A DNA stretch of 64,000 nt, from NCBI GenBank assembly GCA_025267735.1, contig CM046294.1, forward strand, positions 35,867,222 to 35,931,221, written 5' to 3'. The notes beneath the pieces were generated by a model. That model made no database searches. It was not told the origin of the DNA and saw nothing but the letters and a program-made list of their open reading frames with translations. The position numbers and the translations under genes are program-made. Position 1 is the first letter of the stretch. Each line of letters begins with the position of its first letter. The stretch is from Mactra quadrangularis (lineage: Eukaryota; Mollusca; Bivalvia; Venerida; Mactridae). Shown piece after piece: positions 23,801 through 35,572 of this stretch.

Positions 23801-25963
23801 GTATCTGTAGTAACCCCGCGCTCGTAGATGCATCTTAGCAACGACAATAACAACAGCCTGTTTACTATTTTATAAAAAAACAATTAGCAATTTTTTCTTG
23901 ACTTACGAACTTAATTATTTCCATGGGAACACTTATTTTCACGTGGCATACCCTTAATGGCTTCTATACGCCTTATTTCTTTGTTTATATCAACATTTCG
24001 CAACCATGATATTTTTGTCCAATCCCATGTTTCATAGCGTCGATCCCTTGATTCAGAGAAATATTTTCGAAATCTATAATAAAGACATTTTAAATTTCAA
24101 CCATACCATATACTGTTTCAAGCGCAGCACTTACAACGAATTTAATAAAGAGCTTTGCTGAAAATTAAAAAAATAATATGTAAATTTTCCGAGAAATGAA
24201 ATTATAATGAAGGAAACCTTGTGTTATCGGATACATTTCACTATTAACGATATCACGTACGTACGGAAACATATCAGTGCCTCCACTTATCTGAAAGTTT
24301 CACGTCATGTCGACGCGTTTTGTCTCGATTTGACCAAAAACATCTCATGAAGACGTAATGATTAATGCGTAATACGTAGAATGTTTTAATTATAGCGAAT
24401 AGATTTTTGTCGAAGAGACAAAAGCATCAATCATATCGAGAAAATTTAAGTTGCAATGCCTAAAAACTTCTTATCATTGTTAGTAAATTTTATTGAGATG
24501 TGCAAAAACATCATATCATTGTGAATAAAAATAAGTTGACTTAGCGCAGAACATCTCATCAACTGCAGGCCCTGATACGATTCCGTACGTACGCCATTAG
24601 ACACTTGAGTTGTAGCCAACGGCTCTAAGTTTTCATAAAAAGTTAACACTTCTTATATGGTGCAAAGCTCTATCTGATGACATTAATATTGACAAAAACA
24701 GTACTGTTAAACATAAATTGATCGAATTTTTCAGAAGGAGGGTCAAAATCGAGACAAACGATTAATGCATAATTTACTACCAAGGAATTTTAATCAAGTA
24801 ACGTATTTTACGTTATTTCAATACGTAACTCAGTTCCTACCGACCAATACTTTATTTTGCAACAATAAACAGTGTAATTTAAATAACTAGACATATTTTG
24901 GGGATAATACTTTCGCTGTGGTCTCTTTATTTTGGATCATTAGCAAATCATACTTATTGAAAATATGTGGCATAATCCACACGTTTTTTTTATTAAACCC
25001 TTTCAAATAGGTCTATTAGTTTCTCCTTTAACTATTCAAAAATATTTCTACGATAACTGAAATTGGGATTTGTTTCACTGAAACGGTGTTAAAGTCGAAC
25101 CAATTCTAAGTATTTCGTTTTATAAGATATGGAAGGCCGCGGTGTTAAGTGCGTTTAATAAGATGGTGCGTTTTATATAATAGTGCGTTGTAAAATGAAA
25201 ATTGTACGGTACATAAAATGCCATGAGTGTATTTAGATACTATAATACACAATTTAAAGACAAACATAGTGTATTTTTCTTCCCTAACTTAAAAGAGGTA
25301 CTATCGATGAAATATTTTATTGTTTTGCAATTCAAATGTAAACTCTGCGTAAATGGGGTAATATATATATAATTTTGTGGATTCAAATATATTCGATATA
25401 AGGAAATAATTAAGGCGGTTAATTCGATATTCGCTTAATTCGAGTTTAAAGTAAAGAGTTAAAAATCCAACTTAATATTTCAAAATTTGATGAATATCTA
25501 CTTAATTAAACTGTTTTGAATATACAGAAATTATATAGAGAAATTAACACTCCTACGCGAACATAATAACTTGATGTATTTCGTTGTTCCCAAATTAACG
25601 AAATTCGTCGTAAATTATACAGAAATTAATACAATCAAGTTTACCAAAACACATTAAGTACAATATAATTTGGTTGAAAATTTTACAAATAATGCAAATC
25701 CATGTAATTTCATATTGTTTGTAGCGTTTTTGTTGTCCGCTTCATTTTACGACATACGTCTACCGAATTATGGTAGTCGACTCATCCAAGTCAGCTAGGC
25801 GCTTAATTATAATTTCATTTTAAAAATCAAATCGTATGCAAGCGTCTATGTTAAACATCTTAATCTTTCCTCCGAACGCTCATTTGTGTCGTTAAATGAC
25901 TTTTCTGATCTTAACAAGGAAATGTCTTTGAAAACTAGCAGGAGAGAATTATGATTTTGAATA
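23801..25963. other. Gene-free stretch
   Basis: No supported gene lies here. A minus-strand frame around 24446-24649 was considered and left out. Two copies of cgtacgtacg lie at 24255-24264 and 24584-24596. Confidence 0.45.
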
Positions 25964-25997
25964 CTATGGTGGCATATTTGGCCACCAGATAACCATA
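25964..25997 (+). repeat. Short dispersed repeat 'tatggtggcatatttggcca'
   Basis: A 34-bp motif containing tggtggcata...ccac...gataacca recurs at 55576-55609 on the plus strand and near 56243-56274 on the minus strand. It may be the end of a small inverted-repeat element, but its other end was not found here. Confidence 0.45.
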
Positions 25998-26009
25998 TTT
26001 AATGAGAAG

Positions 26010-26810
26010 TAGTCAAGTAGTAGGAGTCGTGGTCAGGGATCGAAAGGTCATAGGTTCGAACTTCACAAAGGGTACTGCTTTATCCATGAAAAAGAAATTT
26101 ACCTGCGATTGCTTCACTTCATCCAGATGTTAATGGGTTCCATCTAGGGTAATGTATTTTCTGCCGGTTAAGCGAAGCGCATTAGGCTGAAAATATTTCC
26201 TTTGGTATGTTAAGATCGTTGATTGGTCAATTCAAAGTTGTTATGAAGATTTTCAACCAATGAAACAATGTGTTTCATCGCATCAGTTATCGTGCGGTTT
26301 TGATGTTATTGAAAGGACATTCAGCTTTGGGCGGCTATACTAACCTGTCACAACTTTTTTATTTTATAACAATATGTATCAAATTTTGTTAAAAACATCT
26401 GTAAGATTTAATATTTTATTTGAACGGTTTATCATATATCTTATCATTGTAAGTTAATATGTATGAATACTAAATACACTTATTGAATATGTATCGCCAA
26501 GGAATTGTTAGCTTACGCTATAGTTTGTCATACGAATGTACATGTATGTTAATAGTATAGCCACTTGCCCAAGTGCCATACAAAAGTGTTGTTTTGTTGT
26601 TTATAGATCATTATTCAATGATCTGGTTAGTTCAAAGGAAGAAAAATTCCGTTTCGCAAATTTGGCAGCTGTACTAAGCGGGGTAAAGACCCCAAGGGAG
26701 ATTGATAAATAGATACCAGTAGCCCGATGACTCGGTGTAGGCAATATTGAACAGTCGATGAACGTGCAAAGGTAGGAAATTAAGACTCTAAAAAGCCATT
26801 ACAATGACAA
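26010..26810 (+). mobile_element. tRNA-derived SINE, family B (copy 4), split by an insertion
   Basis: The left part (26010-about 26160) has A and B boxes (aagtagtaggagtcg and cataggttcgaacttc) and the start of the body. The right part (about 26655-26810) resumes with 'gcggggtaaagac', 'gagattgataaatagatacc' and the 3' section. The roughly 500 bp between are absent from other family B copies, so they are a later insertion. Confidence 0.65.
26161..26655. mobile_element. Unclassified ~0.5-kb insertion inside a SINE
   Basis: This segment interrupts SINE copy B4. Its ends (ctgccggttaagcgaagcg near 26162 and, inverted, gccaaatttgcgaaacgg near 26655) match weakly, which could reflect decayed inverted repeats. 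No reading frame or target duplication was identified. Confidence 0.35.
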
Positions 26811-27651
26811 ACTAGCTAATTGAGAGTTAAACTAGGTACCTAACTTGTTTGGTAACTGGGTAACTTATAAAGTGAAAAAAATGTGGAATTGCTGGAAGTG
26901 TTCTGGACAGTAAAGTTTTTCTATATTAACGGACATCTTGATTATTCCATCTCCATTCAATTTTTAGATATTTTATTTCCCAACGTTTTAAGTTAAAAAA
27001 TAACGCTTCTAAAACTGTTAGACCGTCGAATTATTAGTTCCCAATGATGAAACATTGTAATATATTTATTAAAATCACCTTTATATCTAAGTTTACCTCA
27101 TTTTTTGTAGATCTAATCTTTAACATTTACCTTATTGTATTGTTTTCCGATGTATAAAATAAATTGAAGAAAGGACAGTAAGAAATATATTTAAACTCCA
27201 AATATTACGAGTACGAGTTACATACATGCAAATTAGTTAGGAACTTACGTTAAAAGTACTAGTTCACAGATTTAGTTAAGATTTTTTTTATATTTTCAAA
27301 ATACCATTCAGTGTTTGTAATTGTGTCAAAAAAATAATTCTTAATATTTTAAGACAAACTGACCTATAGATTGCAAGGACTATACAATAAAAGACACAAA
27401 ATGCATTAAATTATCTATACATGTATCGTGACGTGCGGGATAAATAATTTATTTACTACGCGAAACACCATCATTTGTAGTTGTATGTTAATTTGCACTA
27501 AAATTGCCATTATCAGAACACTACTTTCCTTCGTTAAAGAATGCTTCCATACACTATAGATAGTTTTAGAAAAAAATGATATTTAAGTTGAAATCTGTGA
27601 ATGAGAACCTTTAAGAAGGAGAAACCTATCCCATTTTAACAATAATCTGCG

Positions 27652-27686
<35 letters not shown>

Positions 27687-28128
27687 AGAGAAACAAGACT
27701 AAAAACTCCCTTCACAAAAATAAGTTTTTTTATGAAGTCCTTAAAAGGCAATAACCGGTTAAAGAAATTAAGTGAAACAAAAAAACCAAAAAAAAAAAAC
27801 AAACAAAAAAAAAACATCAGTAATATAGATTTAACATAATAATATATATATAATCATAGATTCTTTTTCTTTTTTCTCTCTTCTAACAAAGAGTGAATTA
27901 TTGTACATATGAAACAATATAACCAATATATTGAGTGTAGTTAACGTACATATTTAAGACCCAAAAATAATAGAGTGGCTATTATACAGCTATATTATTT
28001 TTTATTATATATATTGTATGTAGTCACTGTAAATAGATAAGAAATAAAATAAATATAACTAAAAACAAACATAAAAAAACAACAAGTTATTTCACGTAGA
28101 TAAATATAATTGAAAATGTTTAACTAAC
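26811..28128. other. Probable intron or intergenic DNA with microsatellite
   Basis: If the exon at 28129-28260 is real, this is the start of its first intron, which begins GTTAGT at 28128 on the minus strand. It contains a (CAA)n run and A-rich stretches. No second exon could be recognised. Confidence 0.4.
27652..27685 (+). repeat. (CAA)n microsatellite
   Basis: About eleven perfect CAA units. The antisense frame through it encodes a cysteine run and is an artefact. Confidence 0.9.
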
Positions 28129-28260
28129 CTGTTCGGGAATCCATTCACCAGACTGTAGGCCGTCCGGCGAAGATGCAGTAGTCAATTTACTCAAAAGTCC
28201 TAAAATTACTAAAACAAAAAGACATCCTTTTAAAATAGTTGCTGAATGTAGGCGATCCAT
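28129..28260 (-). CDS. First coding exon of a secreted or membrane protein (partial gene)
   Basis: The ATG at 28260 (minus strand) opens 44 codons. The N-terminus MDRLHSATILKGCLFVLVIL continues GLLSKLTTA and then SSPDG. It has a short charged start, a hydrophobic core of about 14 residues and a plausible signal-peptidase site after TTA (about residue 29). The frame ends at ...IPEQ with CAG followed by GTTAGT (28128 downward), a good splice donor in phase 0. A TATA box lies 42-49 bases upstream of the ATG, which leaves a very short 5' leader. These independent signals agree, so I consider this a real host gene start. The later exons, toward lower coordinates, were not recognised, so the mature protein and its function are unknown. 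Confidence 0.65.
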
Positions 28261-28301
28261 TTCTGTTGTCAATTCTAACTTTCTTTTGTCCACGCCGTGG
28301 T

Positions 28302-28309
28302 ATTTATAA
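28302..28309 (-). promoter_or_regulatory. TATA box for the 28.2-kb exon
   Basis: On the minus strand the sequence is gttataaatacc. Transcription would start roughly at 28272-28280, so the 5' leader would be only about 12-20 nucleotides before the ATG at 28260. No CCAAT box was obvious in the next 100 bases upstream. Confidence 0.55.
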
Positions 28310-29704
28310 CTTTTACGTCGAGTTGTTGATGTTCTTCGGTGACTCTTGTGTCTATTAGCGAGTAATTTCTTTAAAAATTATTCCGCGTCTTTATTCAATA
28401 CATATCTAGTCGAGTTATTGAATGTTGAGTTACTTTGTGAGACGGAATCGTATCTTTATTCACTTTTCGAAAGTTTTGCGCATGTGTCCAACAAAAAAGT
28501 AGTCCGATACTGCCGCTTGCGTGGAAAACGTATTGAGTACGGATTGACATTGGCTTTTATACCTAACTCTGGCGTTCAGATTCCATAGTGGGCGCGCTAA
28601 TCGACAAAAATGGATAAATTAAACGGAAACTTGCAACACTTTATTTGATGACGAAACGCAATGCTAGATAAATCTTTTTTTCTGTAAATTATGAGTCAGA
28701 AAATACTTTGATGTTTTGCCGCATAACCGTTTGATATGTATCGTACTTGGCGTATCATTTATTGAAGACGTAAAACCACGAGGGCTTGTAGAATAACAAC
28801 CATAAAACACTTATGTTGTTTTTTTCTAAATGACTATCAACATATTAGTCGTTTGATCTAGGTATGGTCGATTCTAAAACCACGTAAGTTGATGGAGGGA
28901 TAAGAATAAAAGTCGGACTCCGGTATCCGGCGCCATTTGACATCCATTATTAATTTTGCACTTAAAATCTACGCAAAAATTCTAGTCTTTGTTTTTAACG
29001 GTAAGAATGGGCTGCCATATAAATTTATGCATTGAAAAGAATAAATTATTTTGACTGAAGTTGATTATTTTATAAAAGATAAAAAAAAATCGCTAACTAA
29101 AAAGTGTATTTTTTATGACAGCTGAATAGTTCTAGAAATAGTTTTTTTTGTTTGTACATTGTATTTCTTAACTTTTTACCACGTTAGATTATTTAAGTGA
29201 TGCCAGCATACACTTTCCTGGACACATTTAAAACTATTCTATTTTCATAAGCACTATCTAAGGTTTTGTCAAATATTTTTAAAATTGCTAGTTATGTCAT
29301 AAATTTAATCCATGCAAAATGATGAACATGCTGTAACGAATAAGAAATATCAAATTTTGCAAGCTTTCATCATATTTTCACAAGTTCCTTTTTTTACAAT
29401 GAGTGGCGTAAGGGACTGTATACATAGAGCCCTAGGGATCAACTATGATTTTAACAGATTACAATTTTAGAAAACCATGTACACAAGGGGATGAGAGGTA
29501 CTTGTGTCTGACAAAGAAAATGTCATCCTTAATTGCTTTTCTTTAAACATATGTATTAAGTGTATATGCGCTGTGTGCGTGCACTATGTGGTGAATGGAA
29601 GCTAAATATGCCAAGTCATTTAAATTATCAAAATTTGTATGTGTAAAATGAATGCAATTATCATAAATTGACTTGAATAGAGAAAACTATCTTTAACATG
29701 TAAT
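28310..29704. other. Upstream intergenic DNA
   Basis: An 80-codon plus-strand frame (28346-28588) and scattered small frames show no domain or splice support. Nothing else was recognised. Confidence 0.45.
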
Positions 29705-30075
29705 GAGGGTATTAGTCAGTTATTCTTCCTTGATTAAGTTTGAAATAATCCAATTAGCAAGTAGGTTCTATCAGTTGGAATCCTCAGACTTTATGACTTT
29801 ATAGTTGAAGTCCTATATAAGGATAATAAACTATTTCATTAAATATCTTTCTTGTCGATGAAGATATTAACAAGAGTGATGAAATTTAAATAGCTCTTCA
29901 ACAAAACCATACTTTGCTCGATTTTCAAACAAATTTAATAATTTACAATAAAGGTATTTAGAATTGATTGTTTCAAATTAAAATTGATAAATATGGGTAA
30001 AATCCGAGTAATCCAACCGATTGGACCTAGCTATTGGAAAAATATGCAAAGGGAAATTACTGACTTAAGTCCCTT
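29705..30075. mobile_element. MITE with ~100-bp imperfect inverted termini
   Basis: The left arm (29705-about 29800: agggtattagtcagttattc, then 'aagtaggttctatcagttgg') is complementary over roughly 100 bp, with gaps, to the right arm (about 29990-30075, which ends 'tgacttaagtccctta'). A single related arm lies at 53840-53955. The family is unknown and no target duplication was resolved. Confidence 0.6.
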
Positions 30076-30135
30076 ACAGTAAAGTGTCACTATTAAGCCC
30101 ACTTTTGTTGTTGTTGTAAAATCATGCTATCTCGA

Positions 30136-30213
30136 CGATGTTTTCGAAAATCGAGGCTCAAAAATTTTCTAATCATCGATTTCGGCGACGTCGGCGATAA
30201 TCGGAAACATCAC
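30136..30213. repeat. CpG-rich foldback sequence
   Basis: The word gatgttttcgaaaatcg (30137-30153) pairs imperfectly with cgataatcggaaacatc (30194-30210). The region between is rich in tcgg/cgac words. It may be a very short inverted-repeat element. Confidence 0.45.
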
Positions 30214-30886
30214 GAGTCGTGTAGATGTTGACCTTTGAACTCGTGTACAATAGTTACATGTCAGCATATGGAAAGTAGTTCTACGTCATATGACCGGTTA
30301 CCCGATTACCTGGCAACCATTTTGTTGTTTTTTTAAACATATTTTTTATAGAATTTAATTCTTTAAATACTAAGGCTATTGAACAGCAATGACCTGATGG
30401 CTTTTAATGATAACAAAATAGTTTATTTTTGAATTATTGTATTTTTAAACCTGATATTTCAGGCACACACCATAATTCATTTGTTTTTCTTTGCTGTCTT
30501 AATGATTAAAGATTATATCTTAATATAATGATTAGAACAAGGAACAATAAAAACCGACACAATCCGTACATCTTAACTTAAGATTTTGTTCTTTTAAAAC
30601 AAACGTGTCAATAAATTACAAGTTTTATTAAAACAGTTTTATTAAACATTTGAAATGTTGAATTTGGCCAAGACATGCATAAGGCAAAATTAATTGTTAA
30701 AAACGTGTGCCATATTTGTTCATAACAAACCCGTATTTTATGAAACGATTTTGAATTTCTGATGAACTCAATGAATATTTGTATAAACCAATACCAACCA
30801 CGGCAAAACAGGGGACGTAAGTGGGTATAACTGAAGCAGAGGTATAATACGGCACTTGTACTCCTTTGCCTTCAAGCTAGCTTTTA

Positions 30887-30952
30887 TGGCGACGTGATAG
30901 AGTGTCCGCTTACGACTCGAGAGGTCGTGGGTTCGAATCTCAGTTCGGACCG
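30887..30952 (+). mobile_element. tRNA-like SINE head (fragment)
   Basis: An A-box-like segment (gtgatagagtgtccgc) and a B box (gtgggttcgaatctcag) are spaced as in a tRNA-derived promoter. It does not fold into a full tRNA with an acceptor stem that I can verify, so I treat it as a SINE head or tRNA relic. Another SINE inserted just 3' of it. Confidence 0.5.
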
Positions 30953-30973
30953 TGGATTTTTATCGGGTTACAT

Positions 30974-31197
30974 TTCTCTTTTTTTAACGTCGTATTCAAC
31001 ACATATTTAGGTTGTATATACGACGGTCAGCTCTTCCTACTATAGGTTTCCTGGACACTTTTCTATTACCAGTACTAACTTACCCTACCACGAGGCCGAC
31101 AACTCATGTATAGGGTATGACCTACCGCGACCGGGCTCGAACCCGCGATCTCCGGATTCGAAGTCAGACATGCTAACCACTACGTCACGGCCGCGGC
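30974..31197 (-). mobile_element. Complete tRNA-derived SINE, family E, with 15-bp target duplication
   Basis: The flanking direct repeat tttatcgggttacat at 30959-30973 and 31198-31212 is perfect. On the minus strand the head reads gccgtgacgtagtggttagc (A box), then cgggttcgagcccgg (B box), then a body related to family C (taccagtactaacttaccct on the plus strand), and a T-rich end on the plus strand that is its A-rich tail. Perfect duplication and an intact B box indicate a fairly recent insertion. Confidence 0.88.
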
Positions 31198-31212
31198 TTT
31201 ATCGGGTTACAT

Positions 31213-32675
31213 AACCACAGCTTAAAAACAAGGGAATGTATCTTGGTGTGACCACAGATATTGTTTCCGCTAGTTTGGCAAGCAGAATTCCCCGTCAGCC
31301 ATCTGGCAGTGTGCAGAAAGCTTAAATGTAAAATCACGATTCTTTACCCACGCGATCTCCTTCTGTTCAAGACGGAGTGTGGGTTACAAAAACTGGTGCA
31401 TATACAATGTATCGTGGGCGTCTTATCCTTAATGAAAGCCCTTTCCATAAAAGTGATAAGAAACAATTATATACATGTATTGATATGTCTACAAAATATT
31501 TTTTTTCACCCACTTGCGGTTTGTGTTCCGCCTCAATATTTGCTTAAATCATAATCTTTGAACGTTTAATATTTATTCAATTAATTAGTTTATCAATTAA
31601 CCATTGTTATAAAGAATTATACGTTAATTTACATGTAAACAATACCCAATTAAAAGATTTAGAGCGGTGATCTAGTGATTAGGTTACGCTCTGCCATACG
31701 CAAAGATATCAACTAACTATGTAGCAAAGTAGTTCAGTGTTTTTCCGGGCCTTAGGTACTTTTTGCTTCCACTTAATTATTGGCAAGCATCAAATTTGCA
31801 CAACATAAAATCTTTTCTGTATTTGGTTTTGCATCAATCTCCGTAAACAGAGATCCTGTTCTACTCGCGTTGTCGTACTGGATCTCTACTTAGTCAATGC
31901 AAGGTCACGTCGAGATGAACTTTGTATAGACCAATCAATGCGTTGCTTTCATCTAGACGAAAGTACTATTAATCACATTTTGATTTTGTAATTTCTATTT
32001 TTAGACCAAGGTTTGCATACAAATTTAACAGCGGTATTATTCACAGTCTGCGATTGGGTGGCTCATTTCAAATTGCGTGACGTAGACGATGTAAACTAGT
32101 TACGTATCATAACAATTTTGTCATGAATATTATGATGAGAAAAGGTCACCTGAACGTGACCTTCGTTTGGAAAAGGCCAGATCTAAATTAGCGAGTATGC
32201 GAGCGATAAAATTTTAGATCGGGTTTTAATCAGATTGGCTTTGCATAACCTCTGTTTAAAGCGAATAAATAAACATGTATAACTAATGCAAGGATACAGT
32301 CACATATTGTTCATACGTAGAACAAACCATATTTATATAAACAGAACAATGAACTAATCCACCACAAGGGATGCCTAGGATGACAATGGAATATTATATA
32401 CAGTAGTATCAATTTTAATACGTTTTTATGATTGTCTTGTTGTTGCAATGGTAAAACGTTCTACCATTACAATTATGATTGACAAGGAGGGGCGTGGTTT
32501 ATAACAGCCACACTTGGTTAGGAAAATATGTAAATCTTGTTTCTGGGATTTGATATATATAGAAACCCCACCAAACGTTTCGGTAAAAATGAAATTAAAA
32601 GCAAAAACGATGAAGAAATCATGCAAATGACGCTTGCAAAAGTAACTTAAAAATCATTTCCAGTTTATTCATTTA
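31213..32675. other. Gene-free stretch
   Basis: The frame at 31261-31554 has no motif or splice support. Nothing else was recognised. Confidence 0.45.
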
Positions 32676-32895
32676 TAACGACGGTCAGTTCACTTACTCA
32701 CTGTTCCTGAAAAGGCTGAATCTCTTAATTTAGCTGCTGACCAACTACTAGGCACAAGTCAGTGACTGATTACTGCCCTACATGATTTAGAATCAGAACC
32801 AGTTGAGAGAATTGCTGTAGAAATTATTTCTTGAACAAACTCCACGAAATTTGGCCCCGGTCAGGAATCAAACCCACGACCCCTCGATCAAATTG
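32676..32895 (-). mobile_element. tRNA-derived SINE, family A (copy 3, diverged, tail missing)
   Basis: The reverse complement carries a diverged B box (gtgggtttgattcctgac) and the family A body (compare agctgctgaccaactactag on the plus strand). It ends inside the body, without the 3' tail. This is the most diverged copy of the family in the window. Confidence 0.7.
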
Positions 32896-33227
32896 AATTA
32901 CTGCTGTTTCTTTTAAATGTGCACGAGTTTAATTTTTTTTTCTAAAAATGCAACGATATTTCTATAAAAAATGAAACCATAATTTTGATATCAATTTCAA
33001 AACTTTTATGTCTTCATTCAAAATTTAGATAAAGTTTCAATAATTAAATTAAAACCATTATAGAGTATCCTGACACAAATGTACTAGTACACTTATCATT
33101 AAAACTACTTAACGAGGATTTATATTTATACTAGATGGGAGCCAGTGCAAGCACGGGCTTTAGGTAATGACAGTTCTCGAAACTGTTCCTCGAAACAGGC
33201 ATATTCGGCTCTCTGAGGAACGAATTT
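32896..33227. other. Noncoding, nothing recognised
   Basis: AT-rich spacer. The 135-codon minus frame over 33126-33533 runs through repeat family R and has no independent support. Confidence 0.4.
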
Positions 33228-33285
33228 ACTTGTGGTGACAGTGGTTATTGATTTAATAAAGGGAAATAACCGCTGCGGGGAGTTT
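33228..33285 (-). mobile_element. Family R foldback element (copy 2)
   Basis: The end taaccgctgcggggagttt (33267-33285) is the complement of the family R terminus seen at 12164 and 55611. The adjoining agggaaa sequence (33259-33265) also matches. The opposite end (acttgtggtgacagtggtta, 33229-33248) is diverged. Confidence 0.5.
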
Positions 33286-33965
33286 GGTCTATTTTTAGTT
33301 TTATCTAGAACTATTTTTAGACACAAAAAAACCCACTTTTTTGTTGATTTTTGGCAGTTTTTGCAAATATCAAGAGGCTTTGTCAAAAAAGAATTGTCAA
33401 CTTGATATGCCGGTATAAAGGTGCTCCAGCGACAAACAAAAGGTTTATTCAAAGCTGCGCAGTTTCTTTCACAAAACAGGAAACTCGCAAATTTAATAGT
33501 ATAGATACAGCAGACGTGTAATCTGCCATACAACTATAAAGTTCTCGAACTATCTATAACGTGCGAGACGCAAGAAACATTTAAAATCATTCTGCTTTTT
33601 AATTCTAAGTTTGACAAATACATGTATCTTAAAAAGGGAAAATGCTTTTATAATAGCACACTATGTATATATTTTTTATGTTGGTTATATATAATCTTAA
33701 AATCATTATAGGTCAATAATTTGGGGGAACCTTTTTCTATCAAAAGACTTAATCTTAAATGAACTGTTATTTAAACTATCGTTTTGAGCATTGAAATCAA
33801 ATATTACTTTCCGTTTCGATCTACCTTCACTTTGAAATGCAATAAGTAACAACATACATATTTAAGCGACATTTGCATTGATTAAGTTTTTTTCATAAGA
33901 GTAGTTTGAAATACATAATGTAGATACGTGTATATGTCTTTTTCCTTAACTTATTTATTTTGTTG

Positions 33966-34239
33966 GGGTTAACGCCGTAGCAACACATTGTATAGGTCAT
34001 ATAACTGCACCCAGCGCACCTAACCTAGCTTTCCTGGACCCTTGTCTATAACCAGTACTCACCTACCCTTCCACAAGGATGAAAACCTCTTCAAATACCT
34101 ATTTATGGATGAAAATTGACATTATTGTCAAATTTTTATGGAATGGTATAACCTCCACGGGTTGGATTCAAACCCGTACCCCCCTTCGGGACATGAGATT
34201 CCAAATCCAGGCGAGCTACCAACTGCGCTACCGAACCGG
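33966..34239 (-). mobile_element. tRNA-derived SINE, family C (copy 2, full length)
   Basis: Minus-strand head: ggtagcgcagttggtagctc (A box) and tacgggtttgaatccaaccc (B box, slightly decayed). The body contains 'tgacattattgtcaaattt' as read on the plus strand. Its tail (33967-34006) is essentially identical to the tail of SINE family A. Confidence 0.85.
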
Positions 34240-35357
34240 TTTTTTCATTAACACTCGATGGACAGTATTACTTTTGAAACTTGGGCTTTAATGCAGAACA
34301 TCATAAATCAAACCGAAATGACGTAATCATCTCGGATATCAGCAAAAGTGTATTGCTGTGGCTGATTTAACAAATAGAACTTCAAAAGTATAAGCAAGTG
34401 CTAGTTATAACAAGAAATATCTGCTGCTGGGTTTATTTTCAATGAATGGAAGTATAAATGTTGGTCATGTACGGTGTACATGTATTAACTATAGGTGAAA
34501 TGTAATTTGTCCGAAATTGCAATTCAGTCTAAACTGACAATTTTTGTCCGAATATATTGCCATTTTGCTGATTTATCAATTATGAAAATCTGTCTGATTC
34601 TAAAATTAAAAACATCTTTAATAACAATGCCATGATTTTCGATAAAAAATCACTTCTTTTCAGAATGACCAAACGATTTATATGTTACTTTCGGGCAAAC
34701 ATAAAAGTTTGATAAAATTGCTCAATGGCGGCCCACATATGACAAAATGATAACCCATTCCGAACGTGCGCTGAGTCATACATGTATTCGCAGTTTAGTT
34801 ATACCGCAAGGGGCGTACCGCAACGAATGTATGATCAATTAGCATAGTGAGTCACTCATTATACACAGAGTAAATAGTCAGCAGCTACTGTACGTGCTAC
34901 GCACCTGGTGTCATGTGTTTTATCCATTTCTCTATACCGTAAAAGAATTTTATTGAACAAACAGCTATGGTAGAGCAAATTGTATTGGTTAAAATATAGG
35001 TCAAAAGTTGGCTTAGACAGCTGCGCCGAAAAATGTTATTCTAAGTTATGTTGATTTGCCAAAAGAAGATATCAACTCCTTATGGAAGTGTAAGCGAGTT
35101 CTTGTTATTGTTGCGATACCGAAATTTGGATCGAATCTGGTATATAGACCTAACCATTAAATCGATAGCGTATGTGTGCCCGGAAGAGCTTCTTTGACGT
35201 TCCGTTTGAATAACAGAGACGCGTTCTGGAAAGCCGACGAGAATCCCAAGCCATGGTGTTGTTTTCCGTTCCTATGGACGTACATAACATACGATAATCG
35301 TGAGTAAACAAGTTACGATACCTTTTAAACACTGATATAAATGTTTATTTATTTAAA
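34240..35357. other. Gene-free stretch
   Basis: A 60-codon minus frame at 35150-35332 lacks support. No repeat was recognised. Confidence 0.45.
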
Positions 35358-35572
35358 TAGGATATAATGCCGTGACAACACAAGTTTTAGGTTAGTTTAA
35401 GATGTCCGGCGCAACTAACCTAGCTTTCCTATACCCTTGTTTATAATCAGTACTCACCTACCCTTCCACAAGACCGGAAACTTCTTCATTTATCTTATTA
35501 ATGAAGGAAAATTGACATCATTGTCAAATTTTCGAGGAAAAGTATAAACTCCTCGGGTGGGATTCGAACCAA
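35358..35572 (-). mobile_element. tRNA-derived SINE, family C (copy 3, head truncated)
   Basis: It has the family body (ttgacatcattgtcaaattt, tcagtactcacctaccctt) and the tail. The similarity stops just past the B box (ttcgaacc at 35563-35570), so the A-box half of the head is missing. Confidence 0.75.

Noticed and set aside
23315..23827. Open frames of 79-170 codons across the 23-kb minisatellite
   Set aside because: The unit is 30 bp with no stop, so frames stay open automatically. There is no start context, domain or unique sequence.
24446..24649. Minus-strand frame beginning MLTFYENLEPLATTQ as exon 2 of the 28.2-kb gene
   Set aside because: No acceptor in matching phase and no domain; composition alone is not enough.
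27626..27817. Frame with a run of eleven cysteines
   Set aside because: It is the antisense translation of the (CAA)n microsatellite and A-rich runs.
31660..31705. Possible tRNA head (gcggtgatctagtgattagg)
   Set aside because: No B box at the correct distance.
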